Origin: Eleginops maclovinus
Taxonomy: Eukaryota; Chordata; Actinopteri; Perciformes; Eleginopidae
NCBI RefSeq assembly: GCF_036324505.1
Contig: NC_086350.1
Span: 27,867,448 to 27,931,447, forward strand
Length of the DNA: 64,000 nucleotides
Reading direction: 5' to 3'
Shown: positions 12,201-26,920 of the stretch, piece by piece
Layout: each line of letters opens with the position of its first letter
Numbering within the stretch: the first letter of the stretch is position 1
Translations under genes and position numbers: made by a program
The notes under the pieces: generated by a model
Seen by the model: only the letters and a program-made list of their open reading frames with translations
Told to the model about the DNA's origin: nothing
Database searches by the model: none

Positions 12201-15200
12201 TCTTTTGCCCCCCCAACCACATACCCGGTGAGATGGTTTTTCTCACTGGGTACTTAAAGAATAAAAACAGGGTTAAAGGGTTGATCCAGAAAATGCATGA
12301 GCTGTCTCTGTCTACATTTCGCCCGAAAAAAAACGGCTTGTGGACTTCACCCCCGCCCCGAACCCTGACGGGAGGGGCCCAATTTCCCATGTTTTCACTG
12401 TTCGACCCTGGGGGTTTAGGCCCCCCCCCCTGTGTTAATGGAAAACTGTTCCCCTCCCTGCTTTTTCAATCTCTTTCTTTTCCCCTTGTCTCACAGCAGG
12501 GGATTGGTGAAGGGCGTCCCCGGGTGGGTTAAAAGCCCTAAGCCCGCAGTTGAGGCTGCCGGTCTTATTTGTTGATTTTTGGGTTCTCGGTGTTGTTGGT
12601 TTTTGTTCTGTTGTTGGTTTTTTTCACAACCTAATGCTTTTCATGAATTTTTAGTTACTTTTCCCCAAAACTGAAATTTCACAAAAACTTTATTATTCTT
12701 TATTTTTCTTTAAAAAAAAAAATTTTAATTTTTTTTAATTTAATAATCTACTTTTTTATTTAAAATCTGCGTGGCCTCTCTTTCATGTTTCATGCATTGA
12801 GCTAGATGTAAAACCCAAAAACACACCCCACCGGGAGGCAATCAGTGGGCCGCGGGTTTTTTTCTAAACCCAAGGTGGTCCCGGGACAAAACCCTTGAAA
12901 ACCCTGATTTAAAGCTACGAAACACACTCAGGGAAAAAGGTGAAATGAGGGGTGAGGCATTACTCATTGTTGGGGATGTTACTTTCCCCAAAAGTTAATA
13001 AAAAAAAAATATTTCTTTTACTGTCTTTTTTTTGAAAAATTACGGATATTTTAGTTTTGAAACCCAAATAACGTAGAAAAATTTCAAATGTGTTAAAGTG
13101 TATTCTGAAGTATTTATCCTCCAAAGGGACACAAGTTCAAGCTTTACTTCAAAAACTTTGATAAAACAAGTGGAAATTTGTAAATCAAAACAAAGACTAA
13201 TGTCCTTTGTTTCAGTAGAGCGGTTGTAGCGATCAGCGATGGGTTTTATAACCATTTTCGTTCCCTGATTATCCACAGACCGGGGGCCGCACTTGACCCA
13301 TATAAATGACGCAGCAGTGCAGGTCCGCACCTGACATTTTTAAAAGTTACTCACCGTTTGGGGGACAAAATAAAAGCAATAAGGATATGTACATCTACCC
13401 TACATACTTAAAACACACACCAATCAGCAGGGGCATGGAGACAGTCACAATTCCCGTTCTACAAGGAAACCCCAAGTGGAATGAAGAAGGGCAAACGGCA
13501 AGGTCCTTTTCGTCTGCTCAAACTGAAAGAAGATTTGTGGCTCATGGACATAAAAAAAATTCATCATCCACACACTAATGTGAAACGGTTATAAATCTTC
13601 GAGAGCTTGTCCCATCAAAAATATTAGGTGTTAGCTACGCTTGGATTCAGTAAAATTCAGGCGGCAAAAAAACAACAATTCAGAACCAGTTATAAAACCC
13701 GAAAAACCTTTTCAGGGATGTTTCTGTCCATATCCACACCTCAAACAAATCCTACGAATGACTGCCAACCTGCCAGCCTGGGGTTGAAAAAGTGAAAACA
13801 CACCCTTGGGTTCCCCTTGTTGGATTTGGTCCTTCTATGTCTTGGTTTTTCGCCAAAAATCGCCAAACGCCCCCAAGCATTCCATTAAAAATCCTCCGGG
13901 AATCAGATTTCTCTTTTTAAAGGGCAACTAGATCTTCAGCGCATCGAATGCAAGATTGTTGGTAAAAGCGTATAAATAAAACCCTTTGCTTTAAATCTAA
14001 ACTACTTTTTTAAACTGCGTCAGGTTTCCACGGGAGTTTAATTGGATGTTCACTGAGCATGAAACATACGCTGCATCTCTTTTCAGCTAAAAAACTCTGA
14101 GAAAGAAAAACAGAGTGAATGGACAACTTTGCAAAAAGGGGCCCCAAAAATTGTAACAGTGGAGTTCTGATTATCTTTAATTTTTTTTAACGGGGTTGGA
14201 CAGGGGTTTGTTTTAGAAGGGTTGTGTGGCAAGGGGCTACGAATCCCACTTAAAGGGGGTTGACTCTTACCCTTTTATTTAGTTTTCCCTGTGGGAACAC
14301 CGGGGAGTGGATCCCCACTATACGGCGCCTGAGCAAAAACTTTCTTACCGCCACCCGTGGAAAAAAGGACCAATACTCCAGCCATTAAATTTTAAACAAT
14401 AGAATGTGACCCCTGGTTTAGCTGCGCTGAAAGGGTTTTAAAAGTGAATTTATACCTGCATGATATAAAAATGACAAATTTTAACCAAAAAATGGGAGAC
14501 CACTGCAGCTTTATCATTTTCCCTTTTTTTTAATTTTATTATGTTTTCTTTATTTAAAAACGTTTATTTATTTTTTAAATTGTATTCTTTTAACTAAAAA
14601 CATTTTGCTGTTTGGGAATTTAGCAGACACTGGAATGGCTGCCATACATGTAGAGTTTAAATTTTAAAAGAAAAATTGGATGGTGTACGTACTGTGTTTT
14701 CATTTTCATTGACGACATTTTTTCAAAACGTATTAAAAAAATGTTGTGCTGCTAATGCTTTGGGCTATTAACTGGCAATAGTACTGTTCACATTTCACTT
14801 TTCATGCTCTATTTAAAAACCGAAAACATTAAAACACAGGTAGAAAATGTAGAGGTTTCTCCTCTAAAAAATTATCTCCTTATGGGGAATAGCTAAATAA
14901 AGGGAGATAAAGTTTCAGAGGGAAAAAACTCTATCAAATGAGTCCTTGACTTTTTTCCAAACATCAAAGGGTTGCCCGATTTTTCACTTTGAACCACCCC
15001 ATGGCCAAGCAGTGGGGGCGGGAGGGGGAAAAGTAGGGCGGGGTTCAAGCCCCCCGAGCTCAATTGGAAAGGACTGTTACTTGGAGAGGTTCATTCACCT
15101 CCTGGCCCTCTGTGGGCCCTTGAGAAAGGGCCCGGACACCCCCATCCCCCCCCCCCCTTTGCTCCCGGCACTGCACAAAGTCCCCACTCTCCAGTACAGG

Positions 15201-18090
15201 AGGGGTTAAATCAGAGGACCAATTTCACTGGGTGCTCTCGGGCATTATGTGACAAAAAAAGGGGGTTTTTTCATCCTCCGTTTCTTTATCTATCTAGTTA
15301 CAACCATTGAGGGGACCCAGAGAATAAAAAGGGGGTCCCAAATCATGAGGTTTCCCCTTTGGGGGATCACACAAATATAATATGACAAAATAATATGTGT
15401 AATTTATCCAATATTGTTCGGCTGGACCAAGGTGGGGGGAGCTGCTCACTTGGGCAAAAAATGTAGGATTTTTACCCAGAGCTAAACCAGCAAACCTTTA
15501 CAACCCACATCTCGGGCAGACCTGAGCCCACACAGAGGAGCAAAATCCTGGAGCTGCCCCTGTACTGTTTTTCAAAGCTACTGCATTCCCAGCACCACTT
15601 GTTGCCTGGCAAAGAAAAATTAAAAAAAACATTTCAAATTTACATTCCCCCTTCACATAAATCCCACATTCCAAGTATCCCCTGCAATGTTTTTTTTCAA
15701 AGTTTTTTTTTGTCCTTTCTCATTCTAAAGGGTTTTATTTGGTTTTAAGGTTTTTCAGATGTTTGAAAAAAACCAAAAAAAACCCCCAGTCAGGTCCAAA
15801 CTTAGCAGGAAACACTACAAAGAACATGACACAACAAAAACACTGAGAGGGGGAAAAACAGAAAAAAACCCTTAATGGTTACTTTACTCTCATCGGAAGA
15901 CACTTTGTTCGACAGGAATCTGTTTTAAAAACCCTTCAACTTTTTTGAATTGGAAAGAAAGAGCTGTGAGAACTCTGATGGCAAATATAAAAACCCGCTC
16001 AGACCCGGGTGGATAAAGATGAAGATGGAGAGAGAGCTAAGGTTTAGCCCCCTCATTTAACAGAATTTTAATGCATTCTTTTCCCACAACAGGGAAGGCC
16101 TAAAACACCACATTTCACATTCACAGAATGAGCTGATTCTGGCAGCATTATCATCAAATATGTTTACGGGGTTTAAAGGGCCATGCCCTTGTTTTTTTAA
16201 TTTTTTCCAAAAAACCCAATTTTTATTTTTTTCCCAAAAAGCAAAAAAAACTTTTAATATGATATTGTTTTGTGTGTGTGTGTGTTTGTGGTGTGGTTTT
16301 TGTGTGTGGTGTGGTGTGGTGGTGTTGTGCGTGCGGGGTGCGTGGGGTGTGTTGTGTGCATTTTGCGGGTCATAAAATACATAAAGCTTTGGCAAAACAT
16401 CCCGCTAAGTAGGAGCCTTTTGCTTCCCTTTTTTTTGGAATAGTTTAAAGTTCCATTTACCCCCTGCACCTTTTTTACGGGCTCTAAAAAAGTCTCAGTG
16501 TTTGCCTTTTCTCTGAGTTTCCTCGCACTTCACACACAGTCTGGTACATACAGGCTCCACGGTTTTTAGCACACAATTGCTCAACTGTAAACGCGTTATC
16601 TACTCTGATCAAGGAATTTAATTTGATTTACAAAAAATCCAACATGGCAAAAGCTTGTTTTCTGAAGCCCCCTTTTTTGAAGCCCCAAACAATCATAATA
16701 ACTTAGACTCTGGGGGTTTTAAGATCAAAAAAAAGAAATCCCGGGTTTTCTTCAATGATAGCCATTTCCTTATAAAAACAATCAAACGAAAAGAAAATTT
16801 CTTACCAAAAAATCAGAGTGAATAAAGTCGAATCGATGGTGCCCAAACCCACCGAATTCTGTCTTAAAATCGTCCTAGCCTTTAAAAAATTTAAGAATTT
16901 TTTTGCTGTATTGTAAAGAGATCGTCGGATGAGGGGTTAAAACAAGTGCCAGCCCCCCCTTTTTCCCCCCCTCTGTCCCCTTGCATCTCCCCCTGCGCCC
17001 CTCTCCCACCACAGCACAATGGACGGGCCACTCCTGTCTGCAGTATGTGCAGGCAGCCTTTTTGGCCCCCGCGGGCGAGGAGAAGGGTGGGTGGGGCGGG
17101 GGGGGGTGGAATGAAAGAGGGATATGGGAGGCGGTGGGGGGGTGAATGAATGGAGCAGGGAGGAGGGAGAGGATGGACAGGGGAGTACAGATGTGTTGAG
17201 TGGAGAAGTCCCCCACTCACACACTTGACCTGTGTCGGATCAGTGTGTAAACATTTCTACATTTACACCTTTTTCCCATCCTTTAAACCACATTTTTATC
17301 TTTGCTTTTCCGTTGAGACACACACAACCTGAGAGCTGCAACGCATTCTGAGAAAAAGTTACTTTATCCCAGAACAGCTGGTTTTTCTCACTTTTTTTGC
17401 TATGACTAACATTCTACCCTACAGTCACTTTGACTCAGCATTAAATGGGTTTGCCTTTTTTTGTCCCTTGGATTTCTATCTGTTTCTGCTGCTTGTGCAC
17501 AAACTGCACCTGCATCTCAGCAGACAGGGTTTAAAAACACTCCCGGGATAAAGGAAACAAAGAGACGGAAGAAAGTCAGAAATGGTGGTTCCTACAATCT
17601 CAAGACAATCTACTAACACTCAGGAAATTGCACTCTTACAGTACGGTCTGTATTGACTTAAAATCAGTTTGTAAAAGTAGATACAACGTCATTTAAAACC
17701 GATGGAACGTGCCTCACTAAAAGTACATTTGGACTGAAACTTTTAAGCTTATGTAATGGTTTATTGTAGTTGAAGTCCAGTGTTGGTGTGTGTGTGTGTG
17801 TGGTGTGTGTGTTGTGTGTGTGTGTGTGTGTGTGTGTGTGGGGTGGTGCGTGCGTGCGTGTGCACGAGTGTGTGTGTATGTGTGTGTGAAATTGTGCAGC
17901 ACCAAAGGCACACCATAATGAGCACCTGTCTTGTGCTCATTAGTGTTTAGGCGGGGAGGGGAAACTAATCTCCACACACACACCACAACCACAACACACA
18001 CACACACACACACAACACACACCAAAACACACACACACACAAAACACACACACACCACACACAGATGCTGCCTGATGTTCCGGGGGGTTT
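9223..18090. other. Low-accuracy contig end, no recognisable gene apart from one hAT
   Basis: From the gap to about 18090 the text is dominated by smeared homopolymers (runs such as TTTTTTT, GGGGGG, AAAAAA) and dinucleotide repeats with random doubled bases. A direct test is 12726-12906 against 1-202, the same transposon end: GGATTGCTTTCTAGTCC in the clean copy becomes GGGTTTTTTTCTAAACCC here. Open frames in this interval are unreliable. Apart from the hAT at 10206-12906 and the TG/CA tracts at 16268-16360 and 17780-18062, I see nothing identifiable. Confidence 0.85.
10206..12906 (+). mobile_element. Full-length ZBED-type hAT transposon in noisy sequence
   Basis: A 2.7-kb element starting CAGGGGTTTTAAAA and ending GAAAACCCTG, flanked by the perfect 8-bp duplication ATTTAAAG (10198-10205 and 12907-12914). 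Shifting plus-strand frames recover transposase pieces: ATGGACG at 10602, KYFKYGFT near 10750, the first part of the catalytic core near 11180-11320 (VRYED, CEEFLF), ERW near 11370, EVRWLS near 11640 and KLAYLTDVFS near 11755. It is the same family as the element ending at 202. Whether the gene is intact cannot be judged because the sequence itself is unreliable. Confidence 0.75.
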
Positions 18091-18250
18091 AATTTGCCCC
18101 TTCACACACAGGGACTAATTAAGAACCAGGACTGTATCATGTGTGTGATCAGGTTTCTCATTTCTCAATCTGTTTTCACCGGGACCCCTGAACCCACTCT
18201 CTTAGTCGAGCAGCACCAGCCTGAGAAAACACTCTTATGCATACTATACC

Positions 18251-18572
18251 AGGGGTGTCCAAACATTTTCACTGAGGGCACGTACAGAAAAATATACTAA
18301 AAACTGGGCCTCATAAGTTCGTTTTAATCAATCAAATGTGTTGGTTTCCCTCCCTCCCTCAAAACAGGCCCTGCACAGCCCTGTGAGTGGACACAGGGAT
18401 ATACAGTATACTGGGGTAATTATAGTTTATAAAACATATTTAGGAAGTACATATAAGACACAAGTTTCTGTGTGGGCCATGTTCTATTAACTTTTTTGAA
18501 TTTACTATGGGCCAATTCAGAATGGGTCAAGGGCCACAGTTGGGCCTCGGGCCAGAGTTTGGACACGCGTTC
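18251..18572. repeat. Small non-autonomous hAT-like element
   Basis: About 320 bp beginning CAGGGGTGTCCAAACATTTT and ending GAGTTTGGACACGCGTT, i.e. imperfect inverted ends, with CTATAC on both sides as a possible decayed target duplication. The interior has GGGCC-rich motifs (GGGCCACAGTTGGGCCTCGGG) typical of this fish repeat type. No coding capacity. Confidence 0.55.
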
Positions 18573-18914
18573 TATACTCTCAGCTAGCTGCCACATTGTC
18601 AATAGCCGACTGTACTGTAATGGTAGAGGACAGAAATGAGGAAATGTCCTCAAAATGTGCAACACAGTGATGGAAAGCTTGCTTCGGAGGCTTCACAGGC
18701 TGGTTAGATGGAACCTAAAGCGATTTAACATAACCCCAGTACTGTGGACCATCTCGAAAGGTGAATTTGAATTTAAAATGTCTAGCCCTGTGACTGCATT
18801 GGGTGGTCAAGGTGGGATCAAACCAGTGCCCCACCATGATCTGAAAATCAGCCCACACACCTACCGTATTGTAATGTATAATGTATAAATATAAACAATA
18901 CATTCAAACAACAT

Positions 18915-19032
18915 TCTGAATTGTTTATTTCCAGTCTTTTAATTTCTCTAATGTTATAATGCCTTTATGCTGCTGCAATGAAAAAAAAAATCCCAAATTG
19001 GGATCAATAGAGTACTTCTCATCTTGTCTTTT
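18915..19032 (+). repeat. Retroposon 3' tail
   Basis: The end of a non-LTR retroposon: AATTTCTCTAATG, then CCCAAATTGGGATCAATAGAGTACTTCTCATCTTGTC split over 18940-19032. The same tail with a cleaner (CTTAT)n end is at 52884-53019. Only the 3' end is present. Confidence 0.55.
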
Positions 19033-19234
19033 AAATCATCACACCCAGATTTCCAGTATGAACCTGGGGACTGGAGTAGAAAAAAACTACTATGGTGACA
19101 GAGTACCCTCCCTTTCAGACCCCCCCTCAAATACATGTACATGGTTTGAATCCAACCAGCCTTAATCCCTTCATTCCATCAAAGCAAAAACCAGTAGATT
19201 TGATCTAGATCGGGAGTAGAAAGTAATATAAGGC

Positions 19235-19302
<68 letters not shown>

Positions 19303-20173
19303 AATCTAGTGTACTGTGCAGTACAAAACTGATGGCGGAGGATTACGTCGTAATCTGTCAGCCTGAGAAGAGGCAGACATACTTCACAATTAATATCCTG
19401 ACTTCTGAGCATAGAGTCGACAGGGATCAACAACTGGCTGACGAGGATTTGGCGTGTCATCAGACAGTGTCAACTGTTAGGATTAAATGGTCCCTCCCCT
19501 CAGACACACACTGCAGTGAAGGCCTGTATGCTGCCCACACACTGCTAACACACATCTGAAAGTGTATCTAACCTTTGTACTTGACTTCATTTCTTAATGG
19601 ATCTTAAACTGCTGATTCACTTTCCTGACGGCGGCTCTTTCAGTTGCTCTTAATTACTTTAACCAATCAGTTTAATTCTCCCTGCCTGAGGCTGCAAACA
19701 CAACGCTCACTCAGCTCTGTCACTTCTCTACGCAGGGCGGAGAGACTATGATCTGTTCTGGATCAAGGTGGCAGAACATCCATGACCTGCAATATATTGA
19801 ATGCCCAAAAAGGACAAATAACACACTCCTGTACAAATGAATAACAATAAAATGAAACAATAATCTGACATGGATCTAGAAGATCGGTCCCTCAGAGATT
19901 GATCAGGCTGATCTGGCACAGCACAGCACCCTAGATTGTGATTGGATTGGACCGGACTGAGCCCACCTACACAGTCTGAGAAGACTAATGCAAAAAACTC
20001 AATAATGGAGTTGTGTTTAATTTATGAACATTCCACTGGCACAATTCCCCAGGCTTCCCTATAAAACATATAGACAGTTCCTTAAGAAATGTTGACCAAG
20101 GCTGAAACACATTTTCCATGTGCTCCTCAGAGAAGTGTCCTCCATGTTATGACGATCAAGATGGTCAACATTA
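19033..20173. other. Anonymous sequence with a (CA)n tract
   Basis: A 62-bp CA repeat lies at 19237-19298. The remainder contains short open frames without recognisable domains (for example 19332-19559). I see no gene. Confidence 0.6.
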
Positions 20174-20181
20174 CTCACTAA

Positions 20182-21102
20182 CAGAGGTGGGAAGTAGTGG
20201 AGTACAAATACTTAGTTACTGTACTTAATTTCATTTTTCTGGTATCAGTACTTTGCTTTACTTACTACTTATTTTTCTTATTACCTTTTACTTTTACTTC
20301 TCATATTTTTAACACAAATACCTGTACCTTCTACCTCTTACATTTTCTAAACAGGCTGATTACTTTAGTTTGAATCTGCGTTTGGTGGCGTGATCATTAT
20401 TATTTAGAGTCATTGTGTGCCTATTTATTTTAACATGATCCGTGTGTCCATCATTTCCTGGTCTTCTCTAAAGAAGAGGAACCAATGAGAACTCAAGTCT
20501 ATTCCCATCATCCTCTGAACCGGAAGCAACTGCAGCGCCTTATTAGGCCAAACTGTGCCAGTACCAGAACCCCAGCTAGCAGAATAACGGCGGACGTAAG
20601 GGCAGAAGCGGAAGAGGCAGAGAAGGGGGATGAACTTAGTGAAAATACAGAGAGCAGCAGAGATATTCATCTCCCTCACCCATGGCCATACATGAGGGAG
20701 ATGTTTGCTATTTTATCGCCACACAAAACCATTCATGGCGAATGCGATGCAAATTCTGTCGACCCAAAACCCAGGAACTTTTGGCTCTTATCCCCACTTT
20801 GGTTTTCTTTGCTTGTGTTCTAAATGGTGGTTGTTCACCGTTGAAACATTAATTAGCTAACAATGACATTATTAAAATATGAAATTGAAGATCATTGATG
20901 TTCTATTGATAGAAAGTGAGGTCCATTCACCAGGTACTCGATAAACAGTTGGTAGTTATCGGTACTTTTTACTTGAGTATATTTCTAAGCCAATACCTCT
21001 TTACTTTCACTTGAGTAAAGACGTTTAGTCAGTACTTCTACTTTTACCAGAGTATTTTTAAACAGGAGTATCTGTACTTCGTGTGTATTTTTGCCATCTC
21101 TG
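20182..21102 (+). mobile_element. hAT deletion derivative with a BED-finger remnant
   Basis: The ends are CAGAGGTGGGAAGTAGTGGA and the reverse complement of CAGAGATGGCAAAAATACA, both followed inwards by the ACTTGAGTA/TACTTTTAC pattern of a common fish hAT group. The flanking 8-mers CTCACTAA and CACACTAA differ at one base. In the middle (about 20670-20790) the plus strand reads HPWPYMREMFAIL and, after a frame shift, a cysteine-containing stretch, which resembles the start of a BED zinc finger of a hAT transposase. The catalytic domain is absent. Confidence 0.7.
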
Positions 21103-22311
21103 CACACTAACTGACTCTGATCTGCATAAAAACTACATAGATGGATTTGTCTGTGTCAAGGTTATGTATTTTCCTCATACTGCCTGTGCATAAATTACCA
21201 CTTTTCACTGAGTCTGAAAACGCTCTGAAGAGCCCATGCCCCCACCTTTGCAAAAGCGCACTCTGCTCTGATTGGTTAGGTGGCGACTGCTGTGATTGGT
21301 CAACCGCTGCCAAATGTCACGCCCCTGAAACAACTGTGAAAAAATGGCATCGCTTGTTGTGCCGTACCACTTTATTACAAATAAATAATGATGGATTATC
21401 AGTAATCATTTCAAAGTGACACAGAGACATTGGATTAACCTTCAGCAGCGTTTGTATGACCTTGAACACAACTTTTGATCACAAACAGCAAAGACTGTTT
21501 ATAGCTATGGCTCTGTAAAGTGAAGCTGTTTTCTTGCTCTTTCTTGACTGCTAGTTCAGTGAGTTTTATACCAATGGAATCTGTGGAATCTCAGGTTTCA
21601 AATGATATGTGGTTTGTGCAGATAGCATGAAGTAAAGAAATCGCCGTAGCTCACTCGGTGCTATGTAGCGTTAGCTCATTTTCGTTCAGTGCTGATTTAG
21701 ACGCTTGGCATTATGTTTCGTTTAGGTAAAATGGTTAATATTGTCTGTTAGCTGAGTTTCTTTCCGTTGAGTGGGTATGCCACATTAATAGGTTGTTAAA
21801 TATTAACACAGCCTAAAAGCTTGGTAGCGTAGCGTTGATAGCGTTAGCTTGCAACTTTGCTGAGGCAAGCAGTGTGCTTGCGGCTCAACTCCCACAACAG
21901 CTCCACAATTCAATGAAATGTCGAGAACACAACCATAATTTGGGTTTTTGGTCCGGGTGGAATTGTGGTAAAAATAAATGCTAGCCACTTGTTTTTCAAA
22001 TCTTCTTCCTTAGGTATGCACACACAGAAAGTTTTGGTTCACAGCGAGAGTGGCAGCTTCTCCTCGCCATGGTTCCTCTGCTCCGCTCGGCTTTACGGAG
22101 AGGCTCGCACTGCTATTGGCTAGAATTCAGTTCCGTATCATGGTGAGGTCAGTGTGATACGGAACTGAACCAGGAAGACCATGGAAGAGAATCTCCCTCT
22201 GGCCTGAACTGTGGGATTTTAGCTTTTGCAGACCTATTACATGCACACAAACATAAATAACACACTACGGGAAAGGGAAAACCCCAAAAAGCATAATATG
22301 GCCCCTTTTAA
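21103..22311. repeat. Probable MITE ending in TTAA, with a perfect hairpin
   Basis: The right end, GCATAATATGGCCCCTTTTAA (22291-22311), matches a fish interspersed repeat that ends at TTAA; I could not fix its left end, which lies somewhere after 21200. A perfect 15-bp stem (TTCAGTTCCGTATCA, 22126-22140, with 22155-22169) encloses a 14-base loop. The interval also has GCGTTAGCT motifs. No coding region is supported. Confidence 0.4.
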
Positions 22312-24259
<1,948 letters not shown>

Positions 24260-24660
24260 CTGGATTGTATAGCATGCCCATTATGTAAGGTATTTCAAAT
24301 CACCACCATCACTCATAAATGTAATTAAGCAAACATTTGTTGCCAACAGAAACCTTTGATGATGAGGAGGTAATAATAAGGAATATGATGGTGGGGGTGT
24401 TAGCTCACCTTATCTCCTGACGGATCATACAGTGGCGGGATTTCCCTCCGCTCTCTCCCTACCTCTCTCCCTTCTAAATGCTGGAGATCACAAAGCACTG
24501 ATGCAGAGAGGGGGGGGGGGGGTTATGTTTCTTGATGCAGTCTAGACAAGGTCTGAATACTTATCAGCTGTGAGTGGGTGTGGGTAGGTGGGTGGGTGTG
24601 TGTGCTGTACCTCAATGAGTAGTGTAGACTTTCCTAATTATTCAGAATCTGGTCAGCCAG

Positions 24661-24700
<40 letters not shown>

Positions 24701-24722
24701 ACACACACACACACGCACACGC

Positions 24723-24776
<54 letters not shown>
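24661..24776. repeat. (CA)n microsatellite with CG-containing variants
   Basis: About 115 bp of CA repeat containing three CGCACA variants and one GACA. It is the second large CA array within 600 bp. Confidence 0.96.
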
Positions 24777-24778
<2 letters not shown>

Positions 24779-25169
24779 GCATGCTGTATGTGAATACACA
24801 CCCTCCCTCTGAACATGCTGTTGGGGTGGGCTACATGTTGGCCTGTGATGTTGCTGCTCACACTCGACAGCAACACACCGGCCAGTCATTAAGATACTAC
24901 GCAGAGGTGTTGGTCTCCAAAAAGGAGTTCGCTTGCTTTGAACAGATAGGAAGTAGAGCATCAGGGATGGGATGAAGTAACCCAGCTTCCCCAAAATGTC
25001 TTTTTGGTGTCTGTCTTCGCCGGGTTCCTGAGTCAGGGCTGTCCCTGGTGCTGTGGTCCTGCCTGATGCTAACCTTACTACTTCTTTGATGGCTGCCACA
25101 GGATTGCTGACATCTGGATCCATTGTGTTCTTAGTTATAGACACATGCATTTTCCAGCATTTTGGACTA

Positions 25170-25413
25170 CATTGGATTATCTCTTTTATTTAAAAACCAC
25201 TTCTATTGCACGTCTGTCTGTCCTGGGGGAGGGATCCTCCTCTGTTGCTCTATCTGAGGTCTTTTCCATTTCCCCCAGTTAGCTGGGGGGTTTCTTAGGA
25301 CGTTTTTCCTTGTCAGATGTGAGGGTCCAAGGATCGAGGGGTTCATATTCGTATTCTGTACAGACTGTAGTCCACTGAGACAAATGTTAAATATTGGGCT
25401 AAATAAGTAAATG

Positions 25414-25451
<38 letters not shown>
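25170..25451 (+). repeat. Retroposon 3' tail ending in (TGAT)n
   Basis: The block GTCTGTCCTGGGGGAGGGAT, then CTTTTCCATTTCCCCC, CGTTTTTCCTTGTCAGATGT and ATATTGGGCTAAATAAGTAA before a TGAT repeat (25413-25451), is the conserved end of an abundant fish LINE-related retroposon. Only the 3' end is present. Confidence 0.65.
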
Positions 25452-25672
25452 TACCAATCAAAATGTGGTTCAATCCAATGTAATTGACTTTATAAACAAA
25501 AAAAACCCTGCATGGCATGTTCCACCGACAGAAGGATAGATAGAAATCGTACCAGTGTCTGGAAAAGGCTGGACTGAACGATAGCACAGAAGCACTGATC
25601 ATGGAGCACAAGAACAGGTGCTGAGCAACAGATCCACACAACCTTCGGTCTACCAAATCAGACAGGACCATA

Positions 25673-26880
25673 GGCTGTATAAATAATGGACGTAGTATCC
25701 GTGACGTCACCCATAGGTTTGTGAAGAGTCGTAATGAAGCTCAAAGTGGGCGACTCCCACCGTCGACATCTTCTCAGTCTACCTCGATACCAAGCTAGGG
25801 AAGGCTTCCAAGCTAGGCTACATGCTACCGGGGGCTACTCGCGACGCTATCCCGCTAAAAGTCAACAGCACACCCTGCGGTCTCGTTGCTCCCGGTTGCC
25901 GGGTCGTCTTTCTCAAAGTAAGTTAACCTGAAACTATACAACAAAAGTTGACATAAAGATCTATCTGTTATTGAGATTATACTGCACTAGTTTAAAAATG
26001 CTTGTTTCAAATATAGACGTAATTTGCAACACTATATTTTGACCAGAAATGTGGCCAGTGTTACCGTGAGTCAGTGTAACGTTTAAGTAGGGTGACCAGA
26101 TTTGAGGTGGCGAAAAAGAGGGCACTTGCGATTGTTGGGGGGTGGGGGGAAGCGCCAGTCAATTTAAGCTACACGCTTAATGGTCCCAACAGTGAAAACC
26201 GGACGTATTTATGAATTTATAAAACCCCCCGGACGCTCCGGACAGGACGTAAAAAGAGGACATGTCCGGGCAAAAGAGGACGTTTGGTCACCCTAGTTTA
26301 ATTTGAAACTGAATTTAAATGTTCAAATGATTCAGTTCACGAGTCGTTTCTATTGAACACTCGATTACAACGTTACTTTTAATACGATTAATAAGCTAAG
26401 TTACATGTGATGGTAAATGTATTATTGATACTGGCTTGCATAGTCATAGTTATCATTGCTGCTTTAAGGAATTATACCAAACAAGACACATGATCAGTAC
26501 AGTGACCGTTAGCGGAGCTAGCAGAGCAGACAACTAGCGGCTAGCGCCCACTGGCGGCGCTAACCTGTCAATCAAAGCGACCACGCCCATAATATAATTA
26601 AAACGGGAGCGTTATATAGAAATTCACCCTCCTCACAGTTGTCATGAATAGGGAAATTAGCTATAGAGACCAAAAGCAATTTTTGTACCACGCTGTAAAC
26701 ATGTTTTATTTCTGCTGTAAAAATTGGCATTTTAACATGGGGGGGTCTGTACATTGCTCTGTTTTGGAGCCAGGCCACGCGCCATTCAATGAACTGCAGT
26801 TGTTGGCACTTCCCTATGTGTTTCACTGCTCAACCCTGGAGGTTGACCCTTGGGAAGTGCCAACAAGCTAAGCTAACGCT
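25673..26880. repeat. Interspersed fish repeat with a nested TIR element
   Basis: The left part (GGACGTAGTATCCGTGACGT followed by CACCCATAGG) and the right part (TGTCAATCAAAGCGACCACG through TGAACTGCAGTTGTTGGCAC) look like the two halves of a common teleost repeat. They are interrupted by a short inverted-terminus element at about 26091-26296. I recognise the type but cannot assign a named family or a class. No coding capacity. Confidence 0.45.
26091..26296. repeat. Short TIR element (TAGGGTGACCAGA ends)
   Basis: About 206 bp with inverted ends TAGGGTGACCAGA and TTTGGTCACCCTA, and internal AAAGAGGACATGTCCGGGCA. The flanks share GTTTAA, a possible partial target duplication. Non-coding. Confidence 0.55.
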
Positions 26881-26920
26881 CAGATATCAAACACATACAC
26901 ACTCAAGTTCCTCTGATTCT

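Noticed and set aside
16057..17224. Overlapping open frames of 67-113 codons on both strands
   Set aside because: They lie in the error-laden region, have low-complexity Pro/His composition and show no recognisable domain.
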